NCBI GenBank assembly: GCA_021298435.1
Contig: JAJTFJ010000006.1
Location: 1-64,000 of the forward strand
Direction: 5' to 3'
From: Ilumatobacteraceae bacterium
GTDB lineage: Bacteria; Actinomycetota; Acidimicrobiia; Acidimicrobiales; Ilumatobacteraceae
DNA length: 64,000 nucleotides
Positions 17,613-28,518 of this stretch are shown piece after piece. The notes under the pieces were generated by a model, which had not been told where the DNA came from, made no database searches, and worked only from the letters and a program-made list of their open reading frames with translations. A program made the position numbers and the translations under genes. Positions within the stretch are counted from its first letter, which is position 1, and every line of letters starts with the position of its first letter.

Positions 17613-18851
17613 GTGAGTGCAACGCAACGCAAAGTTTCAATAGTCGGCGCGGCGCTGTCTGCCAATAAAGGTGCAGCGGCAATGCTGGAGACAGTTATTG
17701 CCACACTTCCGTCCACGATGGGGGCTTGTTCTTTTGACATCCTGACGACGTATCCAGAAGCTGACGCACCAAAGATTCCTGTGGGTGCACCGGCACGCGT
17801 CGTTGGTCTACAGCCACTGCGATTGGCACTGATAGAGATTCCTGTTGCATGTCTTGCCCTGATCGCACGAAAACTGCGATTGCCACTTGGGTGGGTGCGT
17901 GCCCGCGCATGTCGTTCCATTCTTGATTCATCAGTTGTTGTCGATGTCGCAGGCATCTCGTTTGTTGATGGACGTGGCATCCCTATCACGGTGTACAACA
18001 CGTTGATGACGGGGCTTCCACTTTTGCTGGGTGTGCCCACTGTGAAAGCAGCACAAGCTCTTGGACCCTTTCAGACCCAGCCAAATCGTCTTCTTGCCAA
18101 ATTGGTATTGCCTCGATTAGCCGCTGTGTGTGCTCGTGGTTCGCGGACCAGGGAGCATCTCGACACATTGCAGCTTTCTAACGTCACGAATGTTGCGGAC
18201 TTGGCCTTCTCATTAGATGAATCAGAGAATCTTCCGAACGCGGTCAAAGCATCACTTGCTGCGGCAGGAGAGAAGTTCGTTGTCGTGATGCCGAGTTCGG
18301 TTGTGAGAGGCCTCTACGAGTCAACAGGGGCCGATTATGTCTCCGCTGTTGCAGAGTTGATCCGCTCAATCAGGGCAACGACAGGACTTGCGGTCGTTAT
18401 TGCGCCACATTCGTACCGTGTGGGTCATCCTGAAGGTCGTATGAATGACGGCCCAGTCTGTCAGCAAGTAGTTGCCGCAGTATCTGGTGATTCCATGGTT
18501 GTTGGCATCGATGAGGACTTATCGGCGGGAGAACTTCGCCGTCTCATCGGACTGGGTGAGGTGTTGGTGACATCACGTTTTCACGCAATGATTTCTGGAC
18601 TCTCCACTTGTACGCCGACTGTTGTTGTGGGGTGGAGTCACAAATACCGAGAAGTGTTAGATGACTTTGGATTGACAGAGTTCGGAATGAACTCAACCGC
18701 ATTGTCGCATCCTGAGGAGATTGTTGAGCAGGTGCAACGCTGCATCGACAACAAGGTGAAGATCGAGGCACAGATTCGAGAAGCATTGCCTGCTGTGAAA
18801 GAACGATCAGCCCTGAACTTCAGCATCATCGCAGGAGTAGCAAAACCATGA
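17613..18851 (+). CDS. Polysaccharide pyruvyl transferase family protein
   Basis: N-terminal SIVGAALSANKGAAAMLETVI, QALGPFQTQPNRLLAKLVLPR, VTSRFHAMISGLSTCTPTVVVGWSHKY. Confidence 0.82.
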   Translation: MSATQRKVSIVGAALSANKGAAAMLETVIATLPSTMGACSFDILTTYPEADAPKIPVGAPARVVGLQPLRLALIEIPVACLALIARKLRLPLGWVRARACRSILDSSVVVDVAGISFVDGRGIPITVYNTLMTGLPLLLGVPTVKAAQALGPFQTQPNRLLAKLVLPRLAAVCARGSRTREHLDTLQLSNVTNVADLAFSLDESENLPNAVKASLAAAGEKFVVVMPSSVVRGLYESTGADYVSAVAELIRSIRATTGLAVVIAPHSYRVGHPEGRMNDGPVCQQVVAAVSGDSMVVGIDEDLSAGELRRLIGLGEVLVTSRFHAMISGLSTCTPTVVVGWSHKYREVLDDFGLTEFGMNSTALSHPEEIVEQVQRCIDNKVKIEAQIREALPAVKERSALNFSIIAGVAKP

Positions 18852-20137
18852 ACGTGACATCCGATCTCTCTGGGGTGATCTCATCTGGCATGTGTATCGG
18901 TTGCGGTGCGTGTGAGATGGCTGATTCCTCCGTCAAGGTGTCTCTCAGCCCCAACCGTCTGATCTATGAACCTGAATCAGCGGGGTCTGCAGCTGCTGAG
19001 ATTGGACCGTTCGGAGTTGTGCGGTCGGTTCATCTGTCTCAAAGCACAAACAATGGTCGCAACATGAAGGCCAGCTCTGGTGGGCTCATCAAGGAACTGT
19101 TACGTCACCTGTTGTCCAGTAATCAGATCGATGGCGTGATTGCTCTTGATCATGTCGGCGGTATTGAATTTGCTGCACGGTTGGTCTCGAGCGCTGATGA
19201 TGTCGACACATTGCCAGGCTCGATTTATCACAACCTCAAACAGACGCCTGCGCTTCAATTGCTTCGAGACACACCGGGCCGTCTTGCCGTTGTTGCTATT
19301 CCGTGTCAGCTAGAAGGTCTGTATGCATGGGTGAAGCAAATGGCTCCCGAGCTGCGCGAAAAGATCACCATCACGATTGGTTTGTTGTGTGGATGGCAGT
19401 ACTCGCATCACAGCATTAATGCGATGGGTGAGTATCTCGGGTACAACCCTGAAGAGATTGCAGACATTTCGTACCGTGGCGGCGGTCCGGTAGGAAAACT
19501 CACTGTTACGACACGCGATGAAAAGGTGTTTACGGCGAGCCGTCGCGTTGACTTTGGGTATCAGGTGGCATTTGATCGTCACTTCAATACCTCGCGATGC
19601 CATGTCTGTATCAACCATTCGAATTTCTTGGCAGATCTTGTTGTTGGCGACGCTTGGCTGCCGAGCACCGTGTTTACCAAGACGGGTATCAGTCTTGTGG
19701 TCTGTCGTACTGCGCTTGCTGAAACTGCACTGCAGTCCCTGGTTGATAGCGGAAGCTGCGTCTCTATTCAGGTGGGTGAAGACGAGATTCGTGAATCTCA
19801 GACTGATCGTGTTGTTTTCGGAGAGTTCGCCTACGCATACGCCGCGTATCTTCGTGAAATTGGTCTGCATACGCCTGAGTTGCACGGCCCCAATGAGGGC
19901 TTCGGCACGCTGAAGCCACGTCGACAAGTCACAAAGTTCCATCGAGAGCTTGTCCGCAAGCAGTCTTTGATGGCGGCTCGTCGTTACAAGTACATGAAAC
20001 TTCGCAAAGCGACCTTGGAGTTGCGCGGTTACATCATGCGCTACGTGCGGTGGTTCATGGTGCGAATACTTCGCGTGAAGAGCTTGAGCGGTCAGCGAAA
20101 AGAAATCTCGCGGGATCGTTTCTCAGGCTTTAGTTGA
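18848..20137 (+). CDS. FrhB-like (coenzyme F420 hydrogenase/dehydrogenase beta subunit domain) protein
   Basis: CIGCGACEMA, SSGGLIKELLRHLL, IPCQLEGLYAW, CHVCINHSNFLADLVVGDAW. ATGA overlap with the previous gene. Confidence 0.82.
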   Translation: MNVTSDLSGVISSGMCIGCGACEMADSSVKVSLSPNRLIYEPESAGSAAAEIGPFGVVRSVHLSQSTNNGRNMKASSGGLIKELLRHLLSSNQIDGVIALDHVGGIEFAARLVSSADDVDTLPGSIYHNLKQTPALQLLRDTPGRLAVVAIPCQLEGLYAWVKQMAPELREKITITIGLLCGWQYSHHSINAMGEYLGYNPEEIADISYRGGGPVGKLTVTTRDEKVFTASRRVDFGYQVAFDRHFNTSRCHVCINHSNFLADLVVGDAWLPSTVFTKTGISLVVCRTALAETALQSLVDSGSCVSIQVGEDEIRESQTDRVVFGEFAYAYAAYLREIGLHTPELHGPNEGFGTLKPRRQVTKFHRELVRKQSLMAARRYKYMKLRKATLELRGYIMRYVRWFMVRILRVKSLSGQRKEISRDRFSGFS

Positions 20138-21049
20138 TGGAGCTGTTCGAGCAATCAGATGGGCGACTAGTGCGCCCAGAAGATCCACAGCGATAAACAC
20201 AACTCTGCTCGCGAGAGCCAATGACACTGCCACACCGGGTGTGAGCGCTGTTCCCGCAAGTGCTGTAAATACAGATTCACGAACACCGATGCCGCCAGGC
20301 ACTCCGACGACGACGAACCCAGCGAGCCAAGACGCTGATGTAATGAAGAGCATGTGCATGATGCCGATGTCGGCACCGAAGGCTGATGCGGTCACCGAGG
20401 TGGACAATGACATCAGAATCCAAGCGGGAAGGTGGGTGACCGTGAGAATCAGAAGTCGACGAGGTTCGGTCAATGCTGATGCGCGAGGGCTCACCCGATT
20501 CAGCACGGTCAGCACCTTGGTACGCAGTGTGGCATTGCTGAAGGCAAGGAAGCCCAGTGCGAATGCGGCGAAGCCGAGGATGCCCACCAATGGGTACGTC
20601 CACGACAGCAATGAACCAAGGCAGATAGTGAGCGCCGCTGCGAGATACGTGGTGACCATGGAAAGTCCTGTGGCTGCATATGCGTCTGGCCGAGGCACGC
20701 CACCTCTGACTGCCAGCTCTGCACGCCCGACAATCGGCCAAATGCCGCCAGGAACATACTTGCCCAATTGACCCGCGAAATACCACGACATCGCTGAACG
20801 TGGTGGTGCATGATGACCGCGAGTCACCAACATTCGGGTCCACAGGAATCCGATCAATGTCATCGCGCAGAGACCCAGTAACAAGCTGGCAATCAGAGTG
20901 ACACCGTTTAGTTGTGAGAAGGCATCACCAACTTCATCTCGCTTCGTGAGAAGTGTTCTGACCACAAATGCGACGCCTGCCAACCCGATGAGCACTCCGG
21001 CGATTGATGCAAGTTTCGCAAGAAGAGGGCGGCGGTTGCTATTGCTCAC
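20123..21049 (-). CDS. Lysylphosphatidylglycerol synthase TM-region / flippase-like membrane protein
   Basis: Multi-pass, WYFAGQLGKYVPGGIWPIVGRAELA, GVPGGIGVRESVF. Confidence 0.85.
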   Translation of the reverse strand: MSNSNRRPLLAKLASIAGVLIGLAGVAFVVRTLLTKRDEVGDAFSQLNGVTLIASLLLGLCAMTLIGFLWTRMLVTRGHHAPPRSAMSWYFAGQLGKYVPGGIWPIVGRAELAVRGGVPRPDAYAATGLSMVTTYLAAALTICLGSLLSWTYPLVGILGFAAFALGFLAFSNATLRTKVLTVLNRVSPRASALTEPRRLLILTVTHLPAWILMSLSTSVTASAFGADIGIMHMLFITSASWLAGFVVVGVPGGIGVRESVFTALAGTALTPGVAVSLALASRVVFIAVDLLGALVAHLIARTAPSTKA

Positions 21050-21816
21050 TAGATGAGATTACGGCGGTCTTGAAGGAACGGAAACTTTTGACGTACGGCG
21101 GTAACCGTGTGTGCGTCGATATCGGCATAAATAATGGTGGCATCTGACGCTGCATCTGCGATGACTGTGCCGAGTGGGTCAATGATCCGACTATCTCCGA
21201 CGTAGTGAAGTCCACCACCATCACCGACGCGATTACATCCGACGACATAGGCCTGATTCTCGATGGCTCGAGATGTCAGAAGAGATATCCAATGCTCTCT
21301 GCGTGATTCAGGCCAGTTGGCTGGGATGACGTATGCGTCGGTGCTCTCTGCGAGTGACCAAAATTCGTTTGCAAATCTCAAGTCGTAACAGACGAACAAA
21401 GAAATTCGAATGTCGTGGACCGCAATTGTGACGAAGGAGTCGCCTGCACGGAAGTATTTGTCTTCACCGCCGTAGGTAAACGAGTGGATCTTTGAGTAGC
21501 GATCAAAGGTTCCATTGGGGTGAGCAACAACCAGCGAGTTGAACGGGCGAGTATCGCCGTTTTGAATCTCGGGGCAACTTCCACAGATCGTGACGTTGTG
21601 CTCGTGCGCCATACGAGACAAGAACTGAGACGACGGACCTCCGAGGGGTTCGCCAATATCGTCCCGATCGACAACGAAGCCGGTGGAAAACATCTCTGAT
21701 AGCACGATGAATTGAGCGTTGTTGTCTGCCGCCTTCGAAATGAGTGGAGCAAGTGCGGCAAAATTGGCCTCACGGTCTGCCCAAGCAATGTCGTGTTGGA
21801 TGACTGCGATTTTCAT
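21049..21816 (-). CDS. Carbon-nitrogen hydrolase, omega-amidase-like
   Basis: Nitrilase fold: VLSEMFSTGF, KIHSF, FVCYDLRFANEFW, NWPESRREHW. Confidence 0.88.
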   Translation of the reverse strand: MKIAVIQHDIAWADREANFAALAPLISKAADNNAQFIVLSEMFSTGFVVDRDDIGEPLGGPSSQFLSRMAHEHNVTICGSCPEIQNGDTRPFNSLVVAHPNGTFDRYSKIHSFTYGGEDKYFRAGDSFVTIAVHDIRISLFVCYDLRFANEFWSLAESTDAYVIPANWPESRREHWISLLTSRAIENQAYVVGCNRVGDGGGLHYVGDSRIIDPLGTVIADAASDATIIYADIDAHTVTAVRQKFPFLQDRRNLI

Positions 21817-22997
21817 GCCCAGCTCCTGAGTTTCTCTGCGGCCGCTTGCATAGTGGACGTTTGTTTGCAAAAGGCGAAACGAACCAGATGCCTGCCTTCG
21901 TCTGCGTGACGTTGGTCGTAGAGAACTGAACCAGGTATTGCCACAACTCCACAAGCTTCCGGCAGCGCTCGGCAAAAGTCCATGGCATCACCGTGAGGCC
22001 AACGATCTCGAATATCAGCAGTAATGAAGTACGTACCTTCGGGGCGAATCGGGTTGAGGTTCGCTGTTTGTAAAGCGGCCATCAAGATGTCTCGCTTCGA
22101 CTGCAAGTCTTTTGCAAGTTGTTGAAAGTAGGAATCCGGGAGTCGCAAGCCTGCTGCAATTGCCGATTGGAAAGGAGTGCCGCCTGCAAATGTGAACAAC
22201 TGTTTCGCCATACGGGTTGCATGGAGGAGATGGCGAGGGGCACACGCCCAACCAATCTTCCACCCGGTGGTATTGAAGGTCTTGCCTGCCGATGAAATGG
22301 TGATCGTGCGCTCTCGCATCCCAGGCAGTGATGCAATCGGGACATGTTGAGCATCGTCGAAGAGGAGATGCTCATAGACCTCGTCGGAGACAACGATGAG
22401 GTCATGTTCCTGTGCGATGTCGGCAACCATCTGTAGTTCATCACTGTTGAAAACCATTCCCGTGGGATTATGTGGCGAGTTCAAGAGAATCACCCGAGTG
22501 CGACCGGTGATGGCGCGGCGTAATTCGTCAGCATCAAATCCATAGCGCCCTGTCGACTGCGGGCGAAGTGTGACAGGGGAGAGAACAGCATCAGCAAGCG
22601 CAACGCAGCCTGCGTAGGTGTCGAAGAGTGGTTCAAAAACAATGACCTCATCTCCGGCATTCAAGATGCCAAGCAATGCACCCGCCAGTGCCTCGGTCGC
22701 ACCCATGGTGACGAGCACCTCTGACTCTGGGTCATAAGAGAGACCCCAGAAGCGCCGCTGGTGCTCACTGATGGCACCGCGTAGGTCAGGTTGGCCGATT
22801 CCGGGGGGATATTGATTGTTGCCACGAGCAATCTCGGCCTGAGCAGCGGAAAGAACTTCGTCTGGGCCGTTGTAGTCAGGAAATCCTTGTCCAAGATTGA
22901 TTGAGCCAGTCTGAACAGCGAGAGCAGTCATTTCTGCAAAGACAGACGCGCCAAAACCAGCGAGTCGTGTTGTCAATGGCTGTTGTGGGCTCACCAC
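21813..22997 (-). CDS. PLP-dependent aminotransferase (methionine/glutamine transaminase-like)
   Basis: INLGQGFPDYNGPDEVL, NSPHNPTGMVF, VVSDEVYEHLLFDD, SSAGKTFNTTGWKIGW. Confidence 0.88.
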   Translation of the reverse strand: MVSPQQPLTTRLAGFGASVFAEMTALAVQTGSINLGQGFPDYNGPDEVLSAAQAEIARGNNQYPPGIGQPDLRGAISEHQRRFWGLSYDPESEVLVTMGATEALAGALLGILNAGDEVIVFEPLFDTYAGCVALADAVLSPVTLRPQSTGRYGFDADELRRAITGRTRVILLNSPHNPTGMVFNSDELQMVADIAQEHDLIVVSDEVYEHLLFDDAQHVPIASLPGMRERTITISSAGKTFNTTGWKIGWACAPRHLLHATRMAKQLFTFAGGTPFQSAIAAGLRLPDSYFQQLAKDLQSKRDILMAALQTANLNPIRPEGTYFITADIRDRWPHGDAMDFCRALPEACGVVAIPGSVLYDQRHADEGRHLVRFAFCKQTSTMQAAAEKLRSWA

Positions 22998-23024
22998 AAC
23001 AGCGTATTACTCAACGAGGAAGCC

Positions 23025-24026
23025 TCAGGCTGTCCAGCCCGAGAAGGCGTCAATCATTGCCTTCACGTCGCCCAACGGATACAGAATCGGGCATGTTGCA
23101 CCGTCTTTCATGTATTCGCGGACTTTCGCACGTGCATCATCAGGGGTGCCCGATGCAGTCAGCATTTGCACAATCTCATCGGGAACCAATTTCGATGCGG
23201 CAACTACTTGTTCATGAGTTGCTGGCCACGTGAGCACTTCACCCACTTTGTCAAGGAGAGACTGAGGAACGCCAGACGCCTTCATGATGTGTGGCTGCTG
23301 ACCGAGATACTGCGTCACCATGAGACGTGCCATGTCGAAAGCTGTTTGACGATCTTCGTGCACGCTACACACAACAAGTTGTGGGCGATCAATGTCTTCC
23401 CACTTGCGACCAGCTTTGTCTGCACCTTTCGCGAGTGCTTCGATGGCGGTCTTGTTGTAGTCAGGAGACACGAGGTAGTTAAGTACAACTCCGTCTGCGA
23501 TTTCGCCAGCAAGTTCCATCATCTGCATGCCTGTTGCGCCGAGATAGATGGGTACTTCTTTCGGACGACGCTCTTGGTACACGTAGTCGAGTTCCACGCC
23601 ATCAAGATGAACAAACTCACCATTCATAGTGACGGTCTCATTGGCAAGAAGTCCACGAACAGCGGTGATGATTTCTCTCATCGCGCGCAATGGCTTTGCA
23701 CGAGACACGCCCACTTTTGCGGCCAGTGGATCCCACCATGCACCAATGCCGAGAATGACACGACCCGGAGCCAAGTCATCGAGCGTGGAGAACGTTGCAG
23801 CTAGACGAGCTGGGTTACGTGTCCAACAGTCAACAACGCCAGAACCAATCTTGATGGTGTCGGTAACGGCTGCGAATGCAGACATGGGAACAATTGCATC
23901 GCGGACCAAGCGGCTGTCTGCTTGCCACACGGCTTCAAAGCCTTTTTCTTCTGCGTACTTTGTGTAGTCCATTCCTTCTTTGATGGGATGTGCATCTTGA
24001 AGGTAGATCGCTGCTGGGCTCGTCAT
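23025..24026 (-). CDS. LLM-class F420-dependent oxidoreductase
   Basis: GYWQ-like [61 protein letters not shown]. Confidence 0.88.
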   Translation of the reverse strand: MTSPAAIYLQDAHPIKEGMDYTKYAEEKGFEAVWQADSRLVRDAIVPMSAFAAVTDTIKIGSGVVDCWTRNPARLAATFSTLDDLAPGRVILGIGAWWDPLAAKVGVSRAKPLRAMREIITAVRGLLANETVTMNGEFVHLDGVELDYVYQERRPKEVPIYLGATGMQMMELAGEIADGVVLNYLVSPDYNKTAIEALAKGADKAGRKWEDIDRPQLVVCSVHEDRQTAFDMARLMVTQYLGQQPHIMKASGVPQSLLDKVGEVLTWPATHEQVVAASKLVPDEIVQMLTASGTPDDARAKVREYMKDGATCPILYPLGDVKAMIDAFSGWTA

Positions 24027-24051
24027 AATTTCTCCTGGTCTCGTGTCATTC

Positions 24052-26649
24052 TTAATCGTTTGAACTGTCGTTCTTTGGCTTCATTGGCAAGCGTGTTCGC
24101 CATACTCCGTCTGCATTGTGCAACGCAGCCGCGACGGCGGGTGCTGTCGGTACAAGACCAATTTCCCCCACACCCTTAATGCCGTATGGGCTCTTTGGCT
24201 GCGGGCATTCCACCAATGTGACTTCAATAGGCGGCACATCTTTGGCGCGCAAGATTCCCAATGAGCGCAATGTCATGTTGGTGGGGAATCCTGTTTCATC
24301 ACTCGGGAAGTCCTCGGTCAATGCGTACCCAAGACCCATGTGCACAGCGCCTTCAATCTGACCTTCACACAGTGTTGGGTTCACAGCGCGACCAACGTCA
24401 TGCACTGCAACAACCTTTTCAATCTCTTGTGTATCCGGATTCATCACAACGAGTTGAGCCGCGTATCCAAATGCTGAGTGAATAGTTGGGTTCTCCACGC
24501 CTGGTTCACCAAGATGCTGCGTCCAGTCGACGACGTACTCGCCGATGTAATCAACGCCGACCTTGCGGCCATCTTTGTCGGCCTCTGCGCACGCGTTCCT
24601 CACACTTGCTGCGGCCATGAGGGTTCCACGACTGCCTGTGGTTTGTCCGAAACCAAGTTGACGAGTTGTGTCAACAATGACGCGGATGCTGGCGGCATCA
24701 ATACCAAGTTCTTCCACAGCAACTTGCAATGCAACAGTGTGAACGCCTTGACCCATCTCTGTCCATCCGTGACGAACTTCGACAAGGCCGTCAGCACGGA
24801 AGTGAACTGCTGCACGAGCAATCTCGCGGAATCCATTGCCAAGGCCGGAGTTCTTGAGGCCGAGACCAAGCCCCACAGCTTTTCCTGCAGCAACCGCTGT
24901 GTCGTACTCGTCTTTGATTGTGTCGAGACATGTCTCGGCTCCGAGACAACCATCGTCCATGATTTGGCCAGGACCCCATACTTCACCCGGATGAATCACG
25001 TTGCGCTTACGAATCTCCCAGCCTGAGATTCCTGCCATCTCAGCAAGGCGATCAAGACAGCCCTCCATGGCGAACTGAGCTTGGTTTGCACCGAATCCTC
25101 TGAATGCGCCGCACACAGGGTTGTTGGTGCGAACTGCAACAGAGGAAACATCAACCGACGGTGTGTGATACGGACCCGTGGCATGTCCTGCTGCACGCTC
25201 GAGAACCTTCATGCCTACTGATGCGTATGAGCCAGAGTCACCGATCATGCGAGCGCGCACTGCGGTGAGCTTGCCATTGGCATCGCAGCCAACGGTGTAT
25301 TCCATTTCAATCGGGTGACGCTTCGCATGCATTAACAGGCTCTCTTCGCGAGACAACGTGCATTTCACAGGCTGTTGCAATAGCCATGCTGCCAGTGCAG
25401 TTTGACCCTGATTCGACATGTCTTCTTTGCCGCCAAAGGCTCCGCCATTAGAGACGAGTTCAACGGTGACTTTTTCTGTGGGTATCCCGAGAAGCGAACA
25501 AATCTGATCACGGTCATCCCAGACACCTTGACCGCCGGAGTACACATGCATTGTTCCGTCTTTGGAATTTGGAACGGCAAGAGTTGACTCTGGCTCGAGG
25601 AACGCGTGTTCAATGCGTTGCGTATTGAATGTCTCTGTCACGACGAAAGTACTCGATGCCAGTTGTGCGTCAACATCGCCTCGCGCATATTCGCTGCGTG
25701 AGAGAACATTGTTTTCTGTGCCCCACACTGCAATCTCTGAATCTGTGATTGCAGCACGCGCGTCCACAATGGGTCGAAGCGGGGAGTACTGCACCTCGAT
25801 GAGCTCAGCGGCAGCACGTGCTTCACGACGTGAATTGGCAACAACCACTGCGAGAACGTCTCCGGCATATGACGTGCGTTCTCCGACTCCGACAAACACT
25901 GGCCAGTCTTTGTAGATGATGCCGACTTTGTTGTCACCGGGAACATCGGCGCGAGTGAAGACTGCAACAACACCTGGAGCATTTTGTGCGGCAGATGTGT
26001 CGATTGCGGTGATGTCTGCGCGAACATACTTGGTCAGGTGAAGAGCAGCATGCAACATGCCAGGAACACGAATGTCATCGACATAACCACGATCACCGAG
26101 AGCAAGTTCATTTGCTTCGTACTTTGTGCCGCGCGACCCGACTCCACCAGGCAGTGAGATGTCGACAGGGGATCCCTTGGCAACGGCTTCAATGGCATCA
26201 AGAACTTTGACGTAACCAGTACAACGGCAAAGGTGGGCGCCCAGGTGGCGAGCCATGTCTTCGCGCTTTAAGTCCGCGCCCTTCTTGTCCACTTGTGACT
26301 TTGCACGCATGACAATGCCCGGGATGCAGAAACCACATTGCAAGCCGCCACATGCTGCGAACGCATCTGAATAGCGAGTGCGCTCTGCTTCATCGACGCC
26401 TTCAAGTGTGGTGATGACTTTGCCTTCAGCCTTGCTGACGGGGTACTGGCAACTGACTTGTGCTTTACCGTCAATCATGATCGTGCAGCAGCCGCATTGT
26501 CCCGATGGGGAGCAGCCGTCTTTGGGGGACGTGATGTCCAGTTCATCGCGCAGGGCGGCGAGGAGGTGCGGGTGTTCGACAGAGACAGAGACGTCTCGTC
26601 CGTTGACCTTGAAGGAGACGCGGGTTCCAGATGGGGCAATGTCAGTCAC
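24052..26649 (-). CDS. Molybdenum hydroxylase (xanthine dehydrogenase/aldehyde oxidase family), 2Fe-2S and Mo-binding subunits fused, no FAD domain
   Basis: N-terminal [16 protein letters not shown] and [13 protein letters not shown]...HLCRCTGY (two 2Fe-2S sites). C-terminal [41 protein letters not shown]. Confidence 0.92.
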   Translation of the reverse strand: MTDIAPSGTRVSFKVNGRDVSVSVEHPHLLAALRDELDITSPKDGCSPSGQCGCCTIMIDGKAQVSCQYPVSKAEGKVITTLEGVDEAERTRYSDAFAACGGLQCGFCIPGIVMRAKSQVDKKGADLKREDMARHLGAHLCRCTGYVKVLDAIEAVAKGSPVDISLPGGVGSRGTKYEANELALGDRGYVDDIRVPGMLHAALHLTKYVRADITAIDTSAAQNAPGVVAVFTRADVPGDNKVGIIYKDWPVFVGVGERTSYAGDVLAVVVANSRREARAAAELIEVQYSPLRPIVDARAAITDSEIAVWGTENNVLSRSEYARGDVDAQLASSTFVVTETFNTQRIEHAFLEPESTLAVPNSKDGTMHVYSGGQGVWDDRDQICSLLGIPTEKVTVELVSNGGAFGGKEDMSNQGQTALAAWLLQQPVKCTLSREESLLMHAKRHPIEMEYTVGCDANGKLTAVRARMIGDSGSYASVGMKVLERAAGHATGPYHTPSVDVSSVAVRTNNPVCGAFRGFGANQAQFAMEGCLDRLAEMAGISGWEIRKRNVIHPGEVWGPGQIMDDGCLGAETCLDTIKDEYDTAVAAGKAVGLGLGLKNSGLGNGFREIARAAVHFRADGLVEVRHGWTEMGQGVHTVALQVAVEELGIDAASIRVIVDTTRQLGFGQTTGSRGTLMAAASVRNACAEADKDGRKVGVDYIGEYVVDWTQHLGEPGVENPTIHSAFGYAAQLVVMNPDTQEIEKVVAVHDVGRAVNPTLCEGQIEGAVHMGLGYALTEDFPSDETGFPTNMTLRSLGILRAKDVPPIEVTLVECPQPKSPYGIKGVGEIGLVPTAPAVAAALHNADGVWRTRLPMKPKNDSSND

Positions 26650-26657
26650 CCCCGAAG

Positions 26658-26672
26658 TTTACAAAATGTAAA
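26658..26672. promoter_or_regulatory. Perfect inverted repeat TTTACA-AAA-TGTAAA between divergent genes
   Basis: Read directly from sequence. Starts 9 bp 5' of the Mo-hydroxylase start. Confidence 0.55.
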
Positions 26673-26734
26673 AGGGAAGTGGCTGTCCTATATGGCATCC
26701 CTGCGGTTGGCGGCCGAAGGAATAGGGTTCGGGG

Positions 26735-27739
26735 ATGGAGAGAACGTGGATCCGGCGCCCCGTCATGGTGATCGGTGTGGTGTCAATGGCTGTTCTCCTT
26801 CTTGTTCTGCTGCCGTTATGGCTTCCCGTACTGCTTCTTGTCGATGCTGGCCGCATGAATTGGCGTTTCCCTCTGGTGCGATTCACAGCATTTGGGCTCA
26901 TGTGGGCCTGGCTCGAGACACTCGGCATTGTTGCTGCGGTGGCCTTGTGGGTCGTCGGACAATCACGAAATCAGAACGCCAACTTTGTCCTGCAGAAGCT
27001 GTGGACTCGGGGTGTCGTGGGAGCGCTTGGTCTAACAGTTGGTCTGCATATCGAAGTAGAAGGTGCTGACACATTGGGTGACGGTCCGTTCATCGCACTG
27101 TGTCGTCACGCCAGTTTGGCTGATTCCGTGATGAGTGCATGGGTGTTCATGACAGCGTCGGGGCTTCGTCCTCGTTATGTATTGAAGAAGGAACTCAAGC
27201 TTGATCCATGTCTCGATATCGTGGGTCATCGTCTGCCGAACTATTTCCTTGACAGATCTTCTTCGAATCTTGCTGCTGAGTTGCAAGGAATCGAGCAGAT
27301 GGCGCAAGGACTCAGCGCTCAAGAGATTGCAGTGATTTTCCCGGAAGGAACTCGCGCGAACGATGTCAAGCGTGCTCGAATTTTGGAACGTCTTCGTGAG
27401 CGTGCGCCGGAACGCGCAGTGAAATTGGAAAAGTTGAAATACCTCATGGCACCGAAGACCGCTGGCGTGACGGCTTTACTGGCGGCAGTGCCAAATGCCA
27501 AAGTTGTGACGATGTGGCATGCGGGTTTCGATGGTATGGATTCCTTTCGCGGAATCGTTCAGCACTTGGCAAAGAGTGCAGTACGGGTGCATGTGAAGGT
27601 GACAGAACATCAGCGTGCGACTGTGGCAACGGGCGAAGCATTCGTTGCGTGGCTCGATGAGCAGTGGTGCGCGATGGACCATGCTGTCGGAGTAAGAATC
27701 TCAGAACAATCACTGTCAATAGGAGTGAACAATGGGTAA
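26735..27739 (+). CDS. 1-acyl-sn-glycerol-3-phosphate acyltransferase-like (PlsC domain)
   Basis: CRHASLADSV (variant of HxxxxD context), FPEGTRANDVKR. Confidence 0.75.
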   Translation: MERTWIRRPVMVIGVVSMAVLLLVLLPLWLPVLLLVDAGRMNWRFPLVRFTAFGLMWAWLETLGIVAAVALWVVGQSRNQNANFVLQKLWTRGVVGALGLTVGLHIEVEGADTLGDGPFIALCRHASLADSVMSAWVFMTASGLRPRYVLKKELKLDPCLDIVGHRLPNYFLDRSSSNLAAELQGIEQMAQGLSAQEIAVIFPEGTRANDVKRARILERLRERAPERAVKLEKLKYLMAPKTAGVTALLAAVPNAKVVTMWHAGFDGMDSFRGIVQHLAKSAVRVHVKVTEHQRATVATGEAFVAWLDEQWCAMDHAVGVRISEQSLSIGVNNG

Positions 27740-28508
27740 TGCAATGTTGATTGCAGCGATCACAATCGCTGTTGTAATGGTGACCACATGGATCATCAGT
27801 CTTGTCATAAAGAATGCGTCAATCGTTGACATCGTGTGGGGTGCTGGCTTTGCCATCACGTCATGGGTTCTTACAATCACGGTTGACGGAAACTCTGGTC
27901 GTCAGATACTTCTTGCTGTGATGGTTGGGCTGTGGGGAATGCGTCTTGCGTTATATCTCGGGAAGAGAAACATTGGGCACGGTGAAGACTGGCGTTACAA
28001 GGCGATGCGCAAGAAGAAGGGCAAGAACTTCGGCATCATCAGCCTTGTCACTGTTTTTGGTTTGCAAGGTGCATTGATGTGGACGGTGTCGCTGCCTGTT
28101 ATTTTGGGCAACGCAGATGATTCACCGGGTGTTGGCCCCATTGCTGTCATGGGCATCATGTTGTGGGCAGTCGGTTTGATGTTCGAAGCTGTAGGCGACT
28201 TTCAACTTGCACGTTTCAAAAAAGACCCTGCAAACGCCACCAAAGTGATGGACAAGGGATTGTGGAGCCTGACACGCCATCCCAACTATTTCGGAGACGC
28301 ATTGTTGTGGTGGGGTATTGCCATCGTTGGTGCTGAGACAGGCTCCGGTGTGTTCGGTTTCATCGGTCCAGTCGTGATGACATTCTTCTTGTTAAAGATC
28401 TCAGGTGTTCCTATGTTGGAACGATCACTCAGTCGTCGTCGCGAGGGCTATGCCGATTACGTCGCGCGTACGAGCGGATTCATTCCGCGTCCGCCAAAAA
28501 AGATCTAA
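27732..28508 (+). CDS. DUF1295 / steroid 5-alpha-reductase-like membrane protein
   Basis: SLTRHPNYFGDALLWWGIAI signature, multi-pass. Confidence 0.85.
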   Translation: MGNAMLIAAITIAVVMVTTWIISLVIKNASIVDIVWGAGFAITSWVLTITVDGNSGRQILLAVMVGLWGMRLALYLGKRNIGHGEDWRYKAMRKKKGKNFGIISLVTVFGLQGALMWTVSLPVILGNADDSPGVGPIAVMGIMLWAVGLMFEAVGDFQLARFKKDPANATKVMDKGLWSLTRHPNYFGDALLWWGIAIVGAETGSGVFGFIGPVVMTFFLLKISGVPMLERSLSRRREGYADYVARTSGFIPRPPKKI

Positions 28509-28518
28509 CGAGAAAGCT

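Noticed and set aside
22983-23804. 273-aa plus-strand ORF opposite the LLM oxidoreductase
   Set aside because: The minus strand encodes a clear LLM enzyme; the plus-strand product is rich in Cys/His/Arg and has no motif.
24478-25026. 182-aa plus-strand ORF inside the Mo-hydroxylase
   Set aside because: Antisense shadow of a conserved enzyme.
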